Shown: piece by piece, positions 38,401 to 49,108 of the stretch
Layout of the letters: each line of letters starts with the position of its first letter
Numbering within the stretch: position 1 is the stretch's first letter
Assembly: GCF_036417845.1 (NCBI RefSeq)
Contig: NC_089979.1
Location: forward strand, 122,297,415 to 122,361,414
Reading direction: 5' to 3'
Source: Apteryx mantelli
Lineage: Eukaryota > Chordata > Aves > Apterygiformes > Apterygidae
Length of the DNA stretch: 64,000 nucleotides
Program-made: the position numbers and the translations under genes
The notes under the pieces: generated by a model
What the model saw: the letters and a program-made list of their open reading frames with translations, nothing else
Databases searched by the model: none
What the model was told of the DNA's origin: nothing

Positions 38401-40768
38401 TCCAGCTGTGCCTGCCTAGACTCTCTTATCCTCCTATCAGTTGGTTAGAGTCTCCCACATAGCAGGGTAGTTCGAAAGAAAGGGATATAGCTGCATGTCC
38501 TTACCTGGATCTGTATTTTCCACAGGTTTACTATGAATATTTTCTGAAGGCTGGTAACCTATTTCATCCAACCAAGGCTGAAGTTCATAGTAAGCATCAG
38601 TGACTTTCTGCAGGACATGGATGAAATATTCTGAAACTTCTTCTCCCTTGCTTTGAACTAAGTCTAGAATTTTGCGAACCTGAAGAAACAACATGTGAAA
38701 GGTCATTGATGCACAGCATTTTATCACAGTTACACTTCCAGACTGCTTTAGGATCCTTTTCAGGCTGGAACAGGGGACTGGAATCAAAACTGGTACTTCA
38801 GAAAATTGAATTCAAAATCTAGTTCTGAATTTGAACCATCATAAAAATCACTTCCTGTTTGTTTGGATGTTGCAAGAAAGTCAGTTCTTCAGGTTAAGGT
38901 CTGAACTTGTAGCTAAGTGCATATGCTAAACACAAAGAAAACAAATAAATACTGCTCCTCAGTAGGGATCCCAAAGGATTTCCTCAGCCTGGCTAGATAC
39001 CGCAGCTGGAAAGTGTATTTTAAATCTTATGCTGGTTAAAATAAAAAGAAAGAGGAGGTTTCTCAGTGCCCTAAATTCATCCTCTGACTTGTGAGTATCC
39101 CAGTCACATTTAGGTTTACCACAGGGTCCAGCCAGATCCAGAGTGGATAGACAGAATGTCCCTTCTCTGGATCCTAATGCAGATCCAGACACCTACAACT
39201 TCTTTTTTTTTTAAACACAGCAATCCAGTGCTGCAGGTTCTCTCTGCTATGATGGACTTATTGTCTGCCATCACTACCAAAACTAATGGGTACCAGACAG
39301 TAGCTGGAGCAGCTTGGAGCTAACTCAATACCTCTAGAGGCAAGGCAGAGTCTGATCTCTGTGCAGCTAGTACATGATAACCCTCTACAGGACAGATCAG
39401 TCATCTGGGGGACCTATTTTGAACAGCTGGATTCTCTTCGTGCTGCAAATTAATCAAGAATTCACTTCTGAAACAGACAAAGGGTTTTCAGAGCCTATGG
39501 TCTCCTGGAAGCTTAAAGCAGGATGAAGCACCCATGGGACAGCAAAAAAGAAAAAAGGTATTTTTTGAAAATTTGTCTGCTCTTAAAAGCAAATTTATGC
39601 CTTGCAGCGAAGCTCCCATAGAGTCCGCTCTCTGCCTCTGCTTAGACTCCTAATACAAGGTCTTCCACCAGCTTTGCTACGACAATCAGTTATATTATAC
39701 TGAACAAAAGGAAACAGAGATGATCACACAGTTTGCATTTTTCAGCTTTGACTCTCATAGAGTAAGTGCTGTTTTACCATTTCAACTTGGCAGCAAGAAT
39801 GATTACTTTATGAAAATCTGCACTGTTAGTAAAGTCCAAGGTCTCTGAATTTTTTATGGTTTGCCTGCTTCTAATTGCGACACTGTTCTGAAGCTGTGTA
39901 ACTGGTTTGTCAGGGAGACCAGCAAGGAGTTTAAGTCATGATGCAAAGAGCAACTGAGTACATCCGATCATTTTCTCCTATCAAAAGGATAGGAAATAAT
40001 GTTGTCTGGAAATGATGTCTGAAGACAAACCAAAACTGAAACGTGTCAGGATATACCAATTTTATAAACAAACATTTGCAATGTACACAGGTCTTTAAAG
40101 AGAATGGAGAGTGTGCAGATGGATAACGTGCAATCGTTTAGTTTTCAAATAGCATTGAACTCCCTCTCTCCTGCTCTACACCAGGATGATCTGTCCCATG
40201 GCATCCTGAAGCAGACTTCCTTGCAGCACTCAGCATGATTGTGAAGGCTTGCGTGCAGTAAGCTGCACTCCAGCAGCCACCACAGCCACCTCCTTATCGG
40301 AGGACCAAGCTGCAGCTGGGGGGACAGAAGAGCAATTATCACCCTGCTCATCATTACAACTGCCAGCGGCTGTTACAAGCAGTGCCAGTTGTGCTGGTGA
40401 CATTTGTCCAGAAGGAACGGGGTGGGGAGACTCCAGTATAACACAGACCGAAAAAGACATTAGAGGTCAAATTACCAGGTAAGCCCATAAAACCCAGGAA
40501 TAAGCTGAAAGTAACAAAAAGCTCCAGCTGGTTGGTGAAATAAAAAGAATACCTTATCTGCTTGAGTTGGAAACTGGACAACAATCTCTGCATCTTCAGT
40601 GGAGAAGTAGTCATTCTTAATCAAGTTGTCAATCAAACACTGCGTGTTTCGGATTTTACTGACCAAAAGTTCTCGGTATACTTTCAGCAAAGCAATGCAG
40701 GATGGAAGACTTGCCACTGAAGGCGTTTCCCCAGAAATCTCCAGGTTAGCACAAGGCTGGCCTTCCAT
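20352..40768 (-). CDS. NOD1: NOD1, nucleotide-binding oligomerization domain protein 1 (whole gene, 11 coding exons)
   Basis: Cytosolic pattern-recognition receptor. In the known family it senses meso-DAP (iE-DAP) peptidoglycan fragments, self-assembles through its NACHT domain and recruits the kinase RIPK2 by CARD-CARD contact, leading to NF-kB and MAPK activation. Coding exons in transcript order are 40768-40553, 38679-38505, 37216-35413, then seven 84-bp exons (33169-33086, 32061-31978, 30419-30336, 28273-28190, 26050-25967, 24240-24157, 22101-22018) and 20424-20352. All junctions keep frame, giving 951 residues; human NOD1 has 953. Domains are CARD about 25-118, NACHT about 200-370 with Walker A GDAGIGKS (207-214), Walker B TFDGFDE (287-293) and sensor 1 ILTARTG (334-340), a winged-helix/superhelical segment, and LRRs from about 700 to 928. 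No frameshift or internal stop was seen. An in-frame TAG upstream of the start (40796-40798) fixes the initiator. Confidence 0.97.
22018..22101 (-). CDS. NOD1: NOD1 LRR exon 7 of 7
   Basis: This 84-bp exon has acceptor TTTTTAG and donor CTG|GTAAGG. It encodes LIQNQITAKGVKYLSEALKE and following residues, about 901-927, with split codons at both ends (Trp at the start, Cys at the end). LIQNQITAKG is shared with mammalian NOD1. Confidence 0.95.
24157..24240 (-). CDS. NOD1: NOD1 LRR exon 6 of 7
   Basis: This 84-bp exon ends at a donor ATG|GTGAGT. It encodes LTKNDLDDEAAMSFAEMLKV then NKKLVHL, about residues 873-899, one 28-residue ribonuclease-inhibitor-type LRR. The split codons at both ends are Trp. 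Confidence 0.95.
25967..26050 (-). CDS. NOD1: NOD1 LRR exon 5 of 7
   Basis: This 84-bp exon has acceptor TTCACAG and donor CTG|GTAATC. It encodes LAFNGITTEGGKSIAEAMQH then NNSVRIF, about residues 845-871. The first split codon is AG|T (Ser) and the last TG|G (Trp). Confidence 0.95.
28190..28273 (-). CDS. NOD1: NOD1 LRR exon 4 of 7
   Basis: This 84-bp exon has acceptor TTCACCAG and donor GAG|GTAAAC. It encodes MWGNRVGDEGAKAFAEALRN then HPSLTNV, about residues 817-843. It is among the most strongly conserved repeats against mammalian NOD1. Confidence 0.95.
30336..30419 (-). CDS. NOD1: NOD1 LRR exon 3 of 7
   Basis: This 84-bp exon has acceptor ATGCAG and donor TGG|GTAAGT. It encodes IGANKITSEGGKCLAQAIQK then SKTMFEI, about residues 789-815. 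The split codons are AA|A (Lys) and GG|G (Gly). Confidence 0.95.
31978..32061 (-). CDS. NOD1: NOD1 LRR exon 2 of 7
   Basis: This 84-bp exon has acceptor CTTCAAG. The donor is GTTAA|GTATGT at 31977-31976. An alternative GT five bases earlier (31982-31981) would break the frame and the 84-bp length, so it was not chosen. It encodes LYNNQITDVGAKYVAKLIEE then CSSLEYV, about residues 761-787. Confidence 0.93.
33086..33169 (-). CDS. NOD1: NOD1 LRR exon 1 of 7
   Basis: This 84-bp exon has acceptor TTTCAG and donor GGG|GTATGT. It encodes LSVNQITDHGVRILYEELSK then YQILTFL, about residues 733-759. It joins the large NACHT exon through AG|G (Arg). Confidence 0.95.
34475..34600. repeat. AT-rich low-complexity tract
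   Basis: Almost pure A/T sequence built from TTTAT, TTTAAT and related words, inside the NOD1 intron before LRR exon 1. It lies just after the 10-base duplication at 34451-34470. It looks like a simple low-complexity region, and no transposon hallmark was seen. Confidence 0.7.
35413..37216 (-). CDS. NOD1: NOD1 NACHT exon
   Basis: This single 1804-bp exon encodes residues 131-732. The acceptor is CTTTTTAG. Its first two bases complete a Val codon whose G comes from the CARD exon, then it reads SRYYQKLRYELGRDSKFV. Visible motifs are Walker A GDAGIGKS (207-214, Lys213 being the P-loop lysine), Walker B TFDGFDE (287-293), ILTARTG (334-340) and, in the winged-helix region, YEFLHLTLQSFF around 517-528. 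The exon ends in the first LRR unit (LALDLDNNNINDYG and on to LTVI), with donor CAG|GTAGGA. The in-frame stop immediately after the donor confirms that the exon must be spliced. One large NACHT exon is the usual NLR gene structure. Confidence 0.97.
37593..37618. repeat. 13-base perfect tandem duplication
   Basis: Two adjacent copies of CCACAGGTTAGTG in a NOD1 intron. Its likely origin is replication slippage. Confidence 0.8.
37961..38157 (-). mobile_element. CR1-like LINE 3' fragment
   Basis: The plus strand reads AATAATTCAGGCTGGAAGG, then AGTCCAACCTCCTGC, and later CTCTCTGGGCAACCTG. This is the familiar reverse complement of the CR1 LINE 3' region of birds and other sauropsids. The element is therefore on the minus strand, 5'-truncated and diverged. 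It lies in the NOD1 intron between the second CARD exon and the NACHT exon. The ends are approximate. Confidence 0.8.
38505..38679 (-). CDS. NOD1: NOD1 second CARD exon
   Basis: This 175-bp exon has acceptor TTCTTCAG and donor CCAG|GTAAGG. It encodes residues 73-130, from VRKILDLVQSKGEEVSEYF to KPVENTDP, plus one base of the next codon. It supplies the last CARD helices and the linker to NACHT. Confidence 0.96.
40553..40768 (-). CDS. NOD1: NOD1 first coding exon, start of CARD
   Basis: ATG at 40768-40766 opens 72 codons ending in PTQADK before donor AAG|GTATTC. The CARD core (YRELLVSKIRNTQCLIDNLI, residues 31-50) and the acidic patch of YFSTEDAEIV (Glu58, Asp59, Glu61) are clear. In human NOD1 the equivalent acidic residues (Glu53, Asp54, Glu56) bind the RIPK2 CARD. 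The first 25 residues differ from mammals. An in-frame TAG at 40796-40798 rules out an upstream start on this exon. Confidence 0.95.
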
Positions 40769-40891
40769 AGCTGAGATGGCAAGAGGCTGCTCCGTCTAGC
40801 CTCATCTTTGACAAACTGTCCATTTGCAGTGTGGAATCAGCTTGGAGTCAATTCCAGTGAAACAGGCAATTTGTCCTTCACATTACCAAGA
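40769..40891 (-). other. NOD1: NOD1 5'UTR part of the first coding exon
   Basis: On the minus strand a good acceptor (ATTACTTTTTACAG) lies at 40893-40892, so the exon probably starts at 40891 and carries about 120 bases of 5'UTR. No other acceptor between it and the ATG looks better. The assignment is inferred. Confidence 0.45.
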
Positions 40892-43800
40892 CTGTAAAAA
40901 GTAATTGCACAGAACCTCAATTTAGACATTATCCTATGCAGATACATCCTTCGACTAGCAATCAAACAGCACTTCCAGTCTCTGCATAATACCATTGCCA
41001 ACTTTATTCAAAAAAATTCTGACTTCTTCCTCAGGTACTTCCATTTATTTGCTCGAGTTTTGGAAAAAATGTACCTACTGCAGGCAGTCTCCTCTGTAAT
41101 ACAAATACTTTACTCAGCTTGCCTCAAACAACAACACTGGCATCTGCTTTATTAGCTGCCTGTTCTTAGTGCATAATTGAATGTTTTTTATTAGCTTTTC
41201 ATGTTTCAATAGACAAAACAGGGCATCTGTCCAAACACAACTGGACAAGGAAATAAATGGAATAAAATTATACTTCTTAGCAATTAATTCTGTAGGAATT
41301 AATTCATAGTAGCAATTCACTTTGCTTCTTCTTTATTACAACAGTCCCTGTGTAAAATTTTGCCAACAGGATAACTGTCCCTGTAAGTGAGGCCTTGTGA
41401 ACTCTGAGACCATTTTAGCTAAACTAAGAGCATTTAGCTTCAGGGCAGGTCTGAGCGGCAGTATGAGACTGTGGGAAAACCACTGCTCAGATGCTGATGT
41501 TAAGGGGGCCAAGAGTGAAACGATGCTAACAGTGAAAATACTGCTGTAGATTTCAGAGCTAAAACACCACTTACATGCCCAGAGCACTTCCTACCTCTTA
41601 CGGCTACTGTCTCAGATAGTATGTAAAACAGGGAAAATGCCACTACATTGGTTTAATTTGGTTAATTTTATCAAAGTTGGAGCTAGAAATATAGCTTTTC
41701 TGGATCTCAAGAATAACAATGTTACGGCAAGGACTGCAATTAGTAATTGTAAATATATAAGAACTCATCTCTAGGGATTCACAAAAAAATCAGGACCTCT
41801 ACTTGAGCAGGAATTGCACAGAATAGCTAAATTCACAGGCTTTTTCCCCATATGATGAACTAGGCCTGGAAGATGGCATGACAATTCATATTCATTATTG
41901 GACTGGGCATCCGTCCCCCTCTGTCTTCATAAAGGCAAGGGACTGCACACAATGCAGCTCGTAATGAAGACATCAATTTGAAATCTGTGCAAAACAGTTA
42001 TGCCTGAATGCCCAGTCTCAGCCCATGTATGCACACCTAGAGACACAACGTGATCATTAATTCAGACAGCTGTGCGCTCAGGAAAACCCCTCGCTGCTGT
42101 AGAGATGTTGTGTAGAATTGGTACTTGTTAGCATGGATGCTCTCTTCCTGTCTGCAAATATATATACTGTGTATGCCCTCATTCTCCATACCAGCTCTTG
42201 GGAGCTCTTTTGAACTGGCCATTTATTGTCATTTTTCTTTCAAGGCATAAAGCAGTAGGAACAAGGAATACATCCCTCCCCAGTGTTACTGAACAGTTTT
42301 TTGAATTCCAGTTAATATAACCACAGAGTAGGCATGAAGTTATATTGTAATTACGATTCAAAATGATGTTCATTTAGTTCCTATTTAGGTTCAGACCCCA
42401 TGCATATGATTTCCCATGCACAAAGGTGACTTTTTACAAGATTACTACTGACTCACCTCCACAAAGCAACTGAGAATTTGCATGATTAATATGAATTACT
42501 GGCACCCTACAATAACAGGGTGAAAAGTACAGTTGACGCAGCAGGTCCAGGGAGGTTTGGAAGAACATTCTTAGATTCTGCATTACAGTCATATTAAAAA
42601 AAAGAAACCATTCCTCAAGAACTCTGTAAAGGTGTCAGCTCTGCTGCTTCAAAACGCTTGCAATTTCCCAAGACATTTACAGTGATGGCAAACTTTTCAG
42701 CTCCTCTCCAGCACTCCCCAGACAAAGTATAGCTACAGCCTTCCAGCTCAGAGGTTCTGCTAGGTGACCTGCTACTGGCACAAACTCGTCACTATGGGGT
42801 TTGCACCCCAGAAGCTGCAGTCTGCATCAGTGCAGTTGTGCTGCTTGAAGCTGGAGGAAGACACAATTTGTGCTATTGCATCTTAGTGACACGGCCTATC
42901 TACATTAATGACCACAGTGCAAACCAGACTAGCTCCTCTGATTTCAAGGAACCAATAGGTCCTACCTCATGGTTGCTGATCTGCACAGATACAGATGATA
43001 ACTACATTGAGAGATGAGCCTTCGGATGGCCAGGACCAGGCAAATCCCTAGCACAACCATTCTGGATCAAAGCCAACTGAAAAACTGCAAAACTCCTTTA
43101 ACCAAATGGAATGTAACCAAGTGTAAACTTTCTCATCACATGAGTAAGTGACTGCATGTACTCAGACAAATCAATCTTTCATTACACTATTCACATGACC
43201 CACCAGATGAACTGGCTGATTTCTGAGTCACTCAGCTTCCTAGAAGCCACACAGGCACATCTCTTTGTTCAAGAAAGCTCATTTCATAAATGAACTCTAT
43301 CATGAAGACCAAGCAATGTTGAAAACATCATTTACTCTAAAGCTTTTGCAAGCTTTTAGTTAAAGAGATATGGCCACCTTAAAACACATGCAAAAGAAAC
43401 ATTAAACCTTTTCTTTCAAGATATTGTGTCTACCCGACATTTTCTGCTTGCTTTTGTTGTTCTAGGACCACATTACACTAATGCATTTTCTTTCTTCCTG
43501 GTTTGTGGGGAAAACTGAGGCAAACATCCAGGAAACCATAGTATTGAACCAAAGTGATGTCACCTGTACAAAATAAATAGAAATATTTTCTTTACTCTTT
43601 CAGGTCCATCTACAAAGACGGTAAGAAAAGAAAGAAGAAATAAAGTGAAAAAACACGAAAAAGAAAACATGGGAAGACCAGCAGTCTCAGAGATGCCCAC
43701 ACTACATCTAACTAAGTCCAAGTCAATAGAGAATTTGGTTGCTCTTGGAAGGGGTATGAATATGTGCACTGCAAAAGAGCACGTTCTCTTCCACACAGTG

Positions 43801-46800
43801 TGATCTGAAACCAGTGGACAAACAAGAGAGGAATCAGAAAAGAATATAAGGTGAGACTAAGCATCAAGGGAGAGAAGGACAAAGAGCAAAAATGCAGAGC
43901 AAGGAAGTCAGAGCTGGCAATGTGAAGTCAGTGCACAATGATGTACTCAGTGATATTTTCAGTGGCAATATTAACTTTGAGAGAAAAAAGAACATTTGAT
44001 ATTGGAGAAAACAGTAATTTACACTCATTTCTTTTAACAGAAAAATGGGAAATTTCCACTATCCACAGATTGAGAAAAAGTAACATTGCACCAGTGACTA
44101 ACACGTTAACTAGAGTTGGAACAAAAATGCTTCCCGTCACAAGCAGTTAATAGCAAGGCAGGTACGTGCATGTTTGTAGCAAACTGCATCAGCACATAAA
44201 GAAACTTCAGGTCCTATTCAGACTAAAGTAACACAAAAATTTTCTACAGTAGCAACCCTAAGTGCAATAGCACCTAAAAGTTCCGCTCAGTGTAAGAAAC
44301 ATGCTGGGATGGCTTTGCTTGTTCTCTTGAAAAAAGGCAGTCATTGTCCAGAAGATTCTGACATACACAATTCAGTTTTGCTAGCTTCATTTTTTTGAAA
44401 CACGAGGCCAGTGTGTTGACATCATGAGGGCTCTAACTTATCCATTTGTCCATCATCTCTTTCTCTGGAAAGAGTCCTGTAGGGGTTTACCATGAGTCTT
44501 TTGAGCGGTGGATCACACGATTACAATGTACTCAGTCTCTTATTATAAGGATCTCTTCGTTTTACAATGCTAGGTTACGCACACGCTATGCTTAAAGGTG
44601 AACTGAAAATGCTTATGCAGCTTAGCAATACATGGTGAAAGCATTTGTTTGGTGGACCATGAAGTGTATATAATGTTCTTTCCCTTATCTTGGCCACTCC
44701 AGTTGCTGGATTCAATTCCAGGGCAATTCTTGCGATTGACATGACATCAGTCATGGGAATGCTGGTAGAAAAGACTGGTGCCTACATTAATGCAAGATTA
44801 GTGCATTGACCAGAGTCTAAAAACATCTACTGTTGACAACACTGCCTCTTTTAACAACTGTTCCATTTCTGAAAGAGCTAGTGAATTATATCATGTTTTG
44901 AATGCCACCTTGAGCCTTTTAGGATCCTTCTGAAGACATCACTAAGTTAAGATAAAGGGAGAGCATCTGCTCTAACAGCAGCAGCTTGTTAATACATCTA
45001 TTTATAGAAATGAATATTAGTGCTGAGATATGTACGTGGAGTACGCAGCTGACAGGCCACAACGTGGGGAGAAAGGGAAAATTTCATAAGCCCGATACAG
45101 CAGCTGAAACAGCAGAAGACCTAAGGAGGAATGGAGAGAAATGATACCTGGATGAAGCAGGAGGGTAGTATGAGTAGACAAGGGGACAGAAATGTATGGT
45201 GAAAACCTTCCTTTCTGGGAACAACATGGATATGTTGTTCATGTGGGGAGAAATAAAAAATAATGGCTTACTCAAGGGCCTGCCAGTGATGTTGGAGAGG
45301 AAATACAGTTACTCACTTTGAGGAGAGCAGTTTCAGTCAAGTGAAGAAGAGAGAAAACAGACTACCAGGAATTACAAAGCACTAGAGAGCAGAGTGCTCA
45401 CCCAGCAATTGTCAAGGCAAAGAGGAGACAGGAAAGAGTCTTGGACAAATGAAGTGTCAATGGGGATCTGAAGGAGGTGAGAGGCAATAGTAAGACTGGC
45501 AAGAGAGGCATATGATAAGCCTGCATAACCGAGAATAACAAAGAGGAAGTAAGAGGGGTATCAGGCCAGGGATAAGGAGGGAAATGAAAAAGGGAAATGA
45601 AATTTGTTATAGTAGGAGGTACAGTAAAAGTATCAGTGCTTACAGCAAGGTTTTGTATTATCTATGTCAATAAACTGCAGAAGCATTGATGGAAAAAGGC
45701 AATGGCACTTTTATCTAGTGGTTCTACTGACTTCCCTCTATTTTAAAATCCTCAGCGTTGTGCAACTATATAGACACATACTTTCTGGCCCTGCCCTTCT
45801 CACATCCTCTTTTTGCTAAGATCGTCATGCTCTCCTATTGAAACTCCTATGCCTGTTCAACTGTCAGAGCTGCAAGTCTTCTGACAGTGAAGAATATACT
45901 AATTTACTGCATCTTTTTATCACAGTGGGGTCTTACTGAGGTCCTAATGTACATGCCGTAGGTAAAGAGGCTGAAGGATCTTAGGACAGCTAAAAAACAT
46001 TTCTGCATTTGGGTAAACTAACGAATTAACCCCTCACTGAGCTGGTTGCTCCCAAGGAGATTGTGTGAGATGAAGCAGCAAAGCCAATAAAAAGTGCAAG
46101 TTAATTAACAACTCTCCTTTAAAGCATCTGATTTAAGACCAAACTGGATTATCTCTGAAAAGCTGAAAACTCGGCCCATATTACTTCTTCTCTATCTTCC
46201 TGTCCTGACAAAACCGTTTCTCTAAGTTCCCTGTGAAGAGCAGCCCTATGCCATATAACTAGCTATCAGCCAACAGCTGGCATGTCTTCAGGGTTTGCAC
46301 AGCACCTTGTAGCCAGCTCTTGCAAGGACGACAGCTGAGCACGTGCATAAATCTTGGTGCCAGGGCCAGCGGAGCCTTTCAGAGACTCTCCCCTATCTGT
46401 TGATGCAGCCTTCTGACAGCAGTATTCAAAGTGCAACCACTCTTAAAGAGGTGGCTCTAGGAAAACAGTGCTGTTTCACATCAGAGTCTGTGCCCTTTGC
46501 GTCTCCAGGTCAGATCTGTTCCCTGACAAGAGCTATTTTTCAGTGCTAACCCTCCCACCACAGAGTCACTACAACAAGAGGAGAACTAGAGATCTTGACA
46601 TGCTTTTTCATTAATAACAGCAGTTTAAACTAAGGCCAGCCTAAACTCAACTATTTGCTATCTCTAGAAGAGACAGAAGAGAGACTGATTTTCTGCATCC
46701 AATTTGAAGCGTGCCACAGTAGCCAGTCCTTTAATATAGCAAATAAATAAGAGAGAATATATTTCCCCACAGCATTAGTTTTAGAGAGTTACTGTTTCTG

Positions 46801-48315
46801 ACTGTAATCTCACTTTTAAAAGAACCTCAAGTATTTTAGATAGTACAAGAACAGTAAAACAACAGACAGACATTGGAGGCAACTGGGTACGTATATCCAT
46901 GTGAAAAGTCTGCATGTCTGGATGAGAAGTGATGCAAAGTATTTCCCAGAGGTAAGAAAAACACAGCCTTTTATTTTTGTAACACAAATGGTGCATTAGT
47001 AGAGTTTGCACAGAGTCCCTGTACATCTTAATGATCTCAAATAATATTCTGTATCTGCTGTTAAAGTGCATTCATCATACCCCAGTTTACAATCTCAGGG
47101 TAACTATTATAATCGATGCTACTTATGTCAATAAATGTCCTGGGAGCCATACACTAACTTCACACTAGCGTAAATCTATTACAGCTCCTGTGGTTTTGCA
47201 TTGCTTTGGGGTCACTGAGATCAGCATCTTTCTGTGATTTTTTTTCTCTCTCCTTTGATTGTAGCAAAAGCTTTTGTAGCCACTCCTAGTTGTCTGAAGA
47301 GCAGCAGATATAAAAAACACAGAAGAAACTATTTCTGCCTGCACCTGGTAGACTGAGAAGCTTTTGTGTATAAAAGGCCCATGCTTTTAAACAAATATTC
47401 ATATCCTTGGCAGGTTTTGCTGCTACATTTCCTAGTAGTATACTTTTAAGCAAATCAGGCCTTACATTCCAGACCTGGATGAATTAACAAATCACTGTTA
47501 AAAGATTTTACATGTCTTCCTGGTAACTCCTTTCTGGCTGGTTTCAGGGAAACCTTTCACAGGAAGGAGCCACTACTAAAAAACAAAGAAATTACCTTCA
47601 GTCAGAGGGGTCTTGGGTTTTGGGCGCTGAATTCTGTAATTAAAGCTGTAAAAGTAATTCTCTGAATTGCATTGACGTTTAGGAAGCAAAGCCCTGTGGC
47701 CTAAAACGTACCTCTGCGCAAGCCGGGTTATACACACAGACTTACAGACAAGTTTACTTGTCTGGCTTTTTACTTCTTTTTTTTTAATCTGTTGTTCCAG
47801 GAAAGGAGAGGAAAGGAGAGGAAAGGAGAGGAAAGGAGAGGAAAGGAGAGGAAAGGAGAGGAAAGGAGAGGAAAGGAGAGGAAAGGAGAGGAAAGGAAGG
47901 AATGAGCTGTGCCAAGCGCTAAGAGACCCCTTCTCCCCCGCTCCCGCGCCGCGCCGCTCCCGGCCACGTCTCCTGCCGGGGGCCGCGGGTCTCCGCCGGC
48001 GCCACCGAGCGTGGCCCCGGCTCCCGCCGCCCGCGGCTGCTCCGCAGGGCGAAACCCCCCGCTCGGGGCCGGCTCGCCCCGGGCCCCCGCGGCGAGGGCA
48101 GGGCCCTGCTGGAGAAACCCCAAACCCGCCGCTTTTCCACCCCCCAAGAAGCACCGAAACCCTCTCAAAAAACAACCAACCAAACAACCGCGTTTCGGGT
48201 CACCCCCCCCGCCCCGCGCTGCTCCCTCCGGCCAGGCCGCAGGCGGAGGCCTCGCCTCGCCTCACCCCCCCCCCCCCAACGGGGGGTGAGACCCCGCGGG
48301 TCACCCCGCACTCAC
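40892..48315 (-). other. NOD1: NOD1 intron 1
   Basis: About 7.4 kb between the candidate noncoding first exon and the first coding exon. No coding exon was recognised; the frames here are short and resemble nothing. Near its 5' end (47801-47896) it carries a purine-rich decamer microsatellite. Further noncoding exons could be hidden here. Confidence 0.5.
47801..47896. repeat. Decamer microsatellite (GAAAGGAGAG)n
   Basis: Nine perfect, directly adjacent copies of GAAAGGAGAG on the plus strand followed by a partial copy. All purines are on one strand. It sits 0.4-0.5 kb inside the candidate NOD1 first intron. Long serine/leucine/proline-rich open frames on the minus strand here come only from translating the repeat. 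Confidence 0.95.
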
Positions 48316-48520
48316 CGCGCCGCCGGACAGGGACGGGGCGAAGGGCGGCGCGGCGCGGGGGGCGGCGCTGGGGGAGGCCGAGGCCGCTCCCGCCCCGCTC
48401 CCGCCCCGCCGGCAGCGCCCGCCCCCCGCGCGGCCCCGTCTCCCCCCGCAGCCACGCGCGGGACGGGCGCCTCCCCCCCCGGGAAAGGTTCATGCGGCGA
48501 AGACAAGGTGAGTCTGTTAC
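47930..48520. promoter_or_regulatory. CpG island, probable NOD1 promoter
   Basis: Very G+C- and CG-rich, with GGGGCGG-type Sp1 sites and no TATA box. It lies upstream of NOD1 in transcript direction, with a clean minus-strand donor (GTGAGT) at 48315-48310. It starts about 0.6 kb past the GGCT poly(A) signal. On the plus strand, AAG|GTGAGT at about 48506 could be the donor of a divergent transcript. The transcription start itself is not visible. Confidence 0.65.
48316..48480 (-). other. NOD1: Candidate NOD1 noncoding exon 1
   Basis: On the minus strand this ends at CGCG|GTGAGTGCGG, a consensus donor inside the CpG island, and would splice to 40891. The 5' limit is a guess from the extent of the island. 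No open frame continuing into the NOD1 frame is needed, because the coding start is in the next exon. Confidence 0.4.
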
Positions 48521-49080
48521 TTTGTGATTTTTTCCCCAGCTTAGGCAGCCGCGCAGTGACGCCGATTGTATCAAGGGAAAAGCATGCACCGCAGCGGGTA
48601 ACTCGGAGTTCAGTCCTTTTGCATCTTTCAGGCGGCAACCCTCCCCCCCGCAGACTAACTGCAGGGAGTGCCGAGGACCGTAAGGGCTGTAAATCGTACA
48701 AGAGCCTCCAGTGTTGCAGGAGATTGTCAACGCTGTGAAAAAATGAGGGCAGGTCTGTTCATTGGGGGGAGGAGGGGGCATAAAACCCCCAAACACAAAA
48801 GAAATGCACCAGAACTAACTCAGAGGAAGAACCACTGGTTTCACTGGGCTTCAGACCCAGTCCAAAAAATAAAAATCCAAACAAGTCATTAAAAAAAAAT
48901 CCTTAGAATTATCTAACTAAAATGAGCTCTTTAACATCTGTTGGTGGTACCTAACCTAGTTTACCTGTGATGATTCCTAGACAGGGAAAGGAGCAGGCTG
49001 TGATGCTTTGAATGAGATCCTTTGCTGAACATTTCAGGCCTGGGTTGCCTTTTGGACTAACACTTGAAAACATGGAAAGT
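48521..49080. other. Short gap between GGCT 3' end and NOD1 promoter
   Basis: Roughly 560 bases separate the expected GGCT cleavage site from the NOD1 CpG island. The left part is still moderately CG-containing, the right part AT-rich. No gene was seen. Confidence 0.6.
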
Positions 49081-49102
49081 TTTTAAAAATCCTTCTGCTT
49101 TC

Positions 49103-49108
49103 TTTATT
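49103..49108 (-). terminator. GGCT: GGCT poly(A) signal
   Basis: AATAAA on the minus strand about 550 bases after the GGCT stop, and the first one downstream. It implies a 3'UTR of about 0.57 kb ending near 49085. Confidence 0.6.

Larger units (their letters stand above)
37217..40552 (-). other. NOD1: NOD1 introns between the CARD and NACHT exons
   Basis: Two introns, 37217-38504 and 38680-40552. The first contains a CR1-like LINE fragment (37961-38157) and a perfect 13-base tandem duplication (37593-37618). The second has no recognised element. Open frames here are short and unsupported. Confidence 0.85.

Noticed and set aside
38437-38787. 116-codon frame with its own Met ahead of the CARD segment
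   Set aside because: Only 38505-38679 is exon. The start and end of this frame are intron sequence, as shown by the acceptor, the donor and the match to NOD1.
47576-48187. Minus-strand frames with repeated serine/leucine/proline-rich blocks
   Set aside because: The repeated protein text is produced by the decamer microsatellite and the GC-rich island; no conserved segment.
48506-48540. GTGAGT donor followed closely by a TTTCCCCAG acceptor on the plus strand
   Set aside because: An intron of about 30 bases is too short to be spliced in vertebrates. Only the donor is kept, as a possible divergent transcript.
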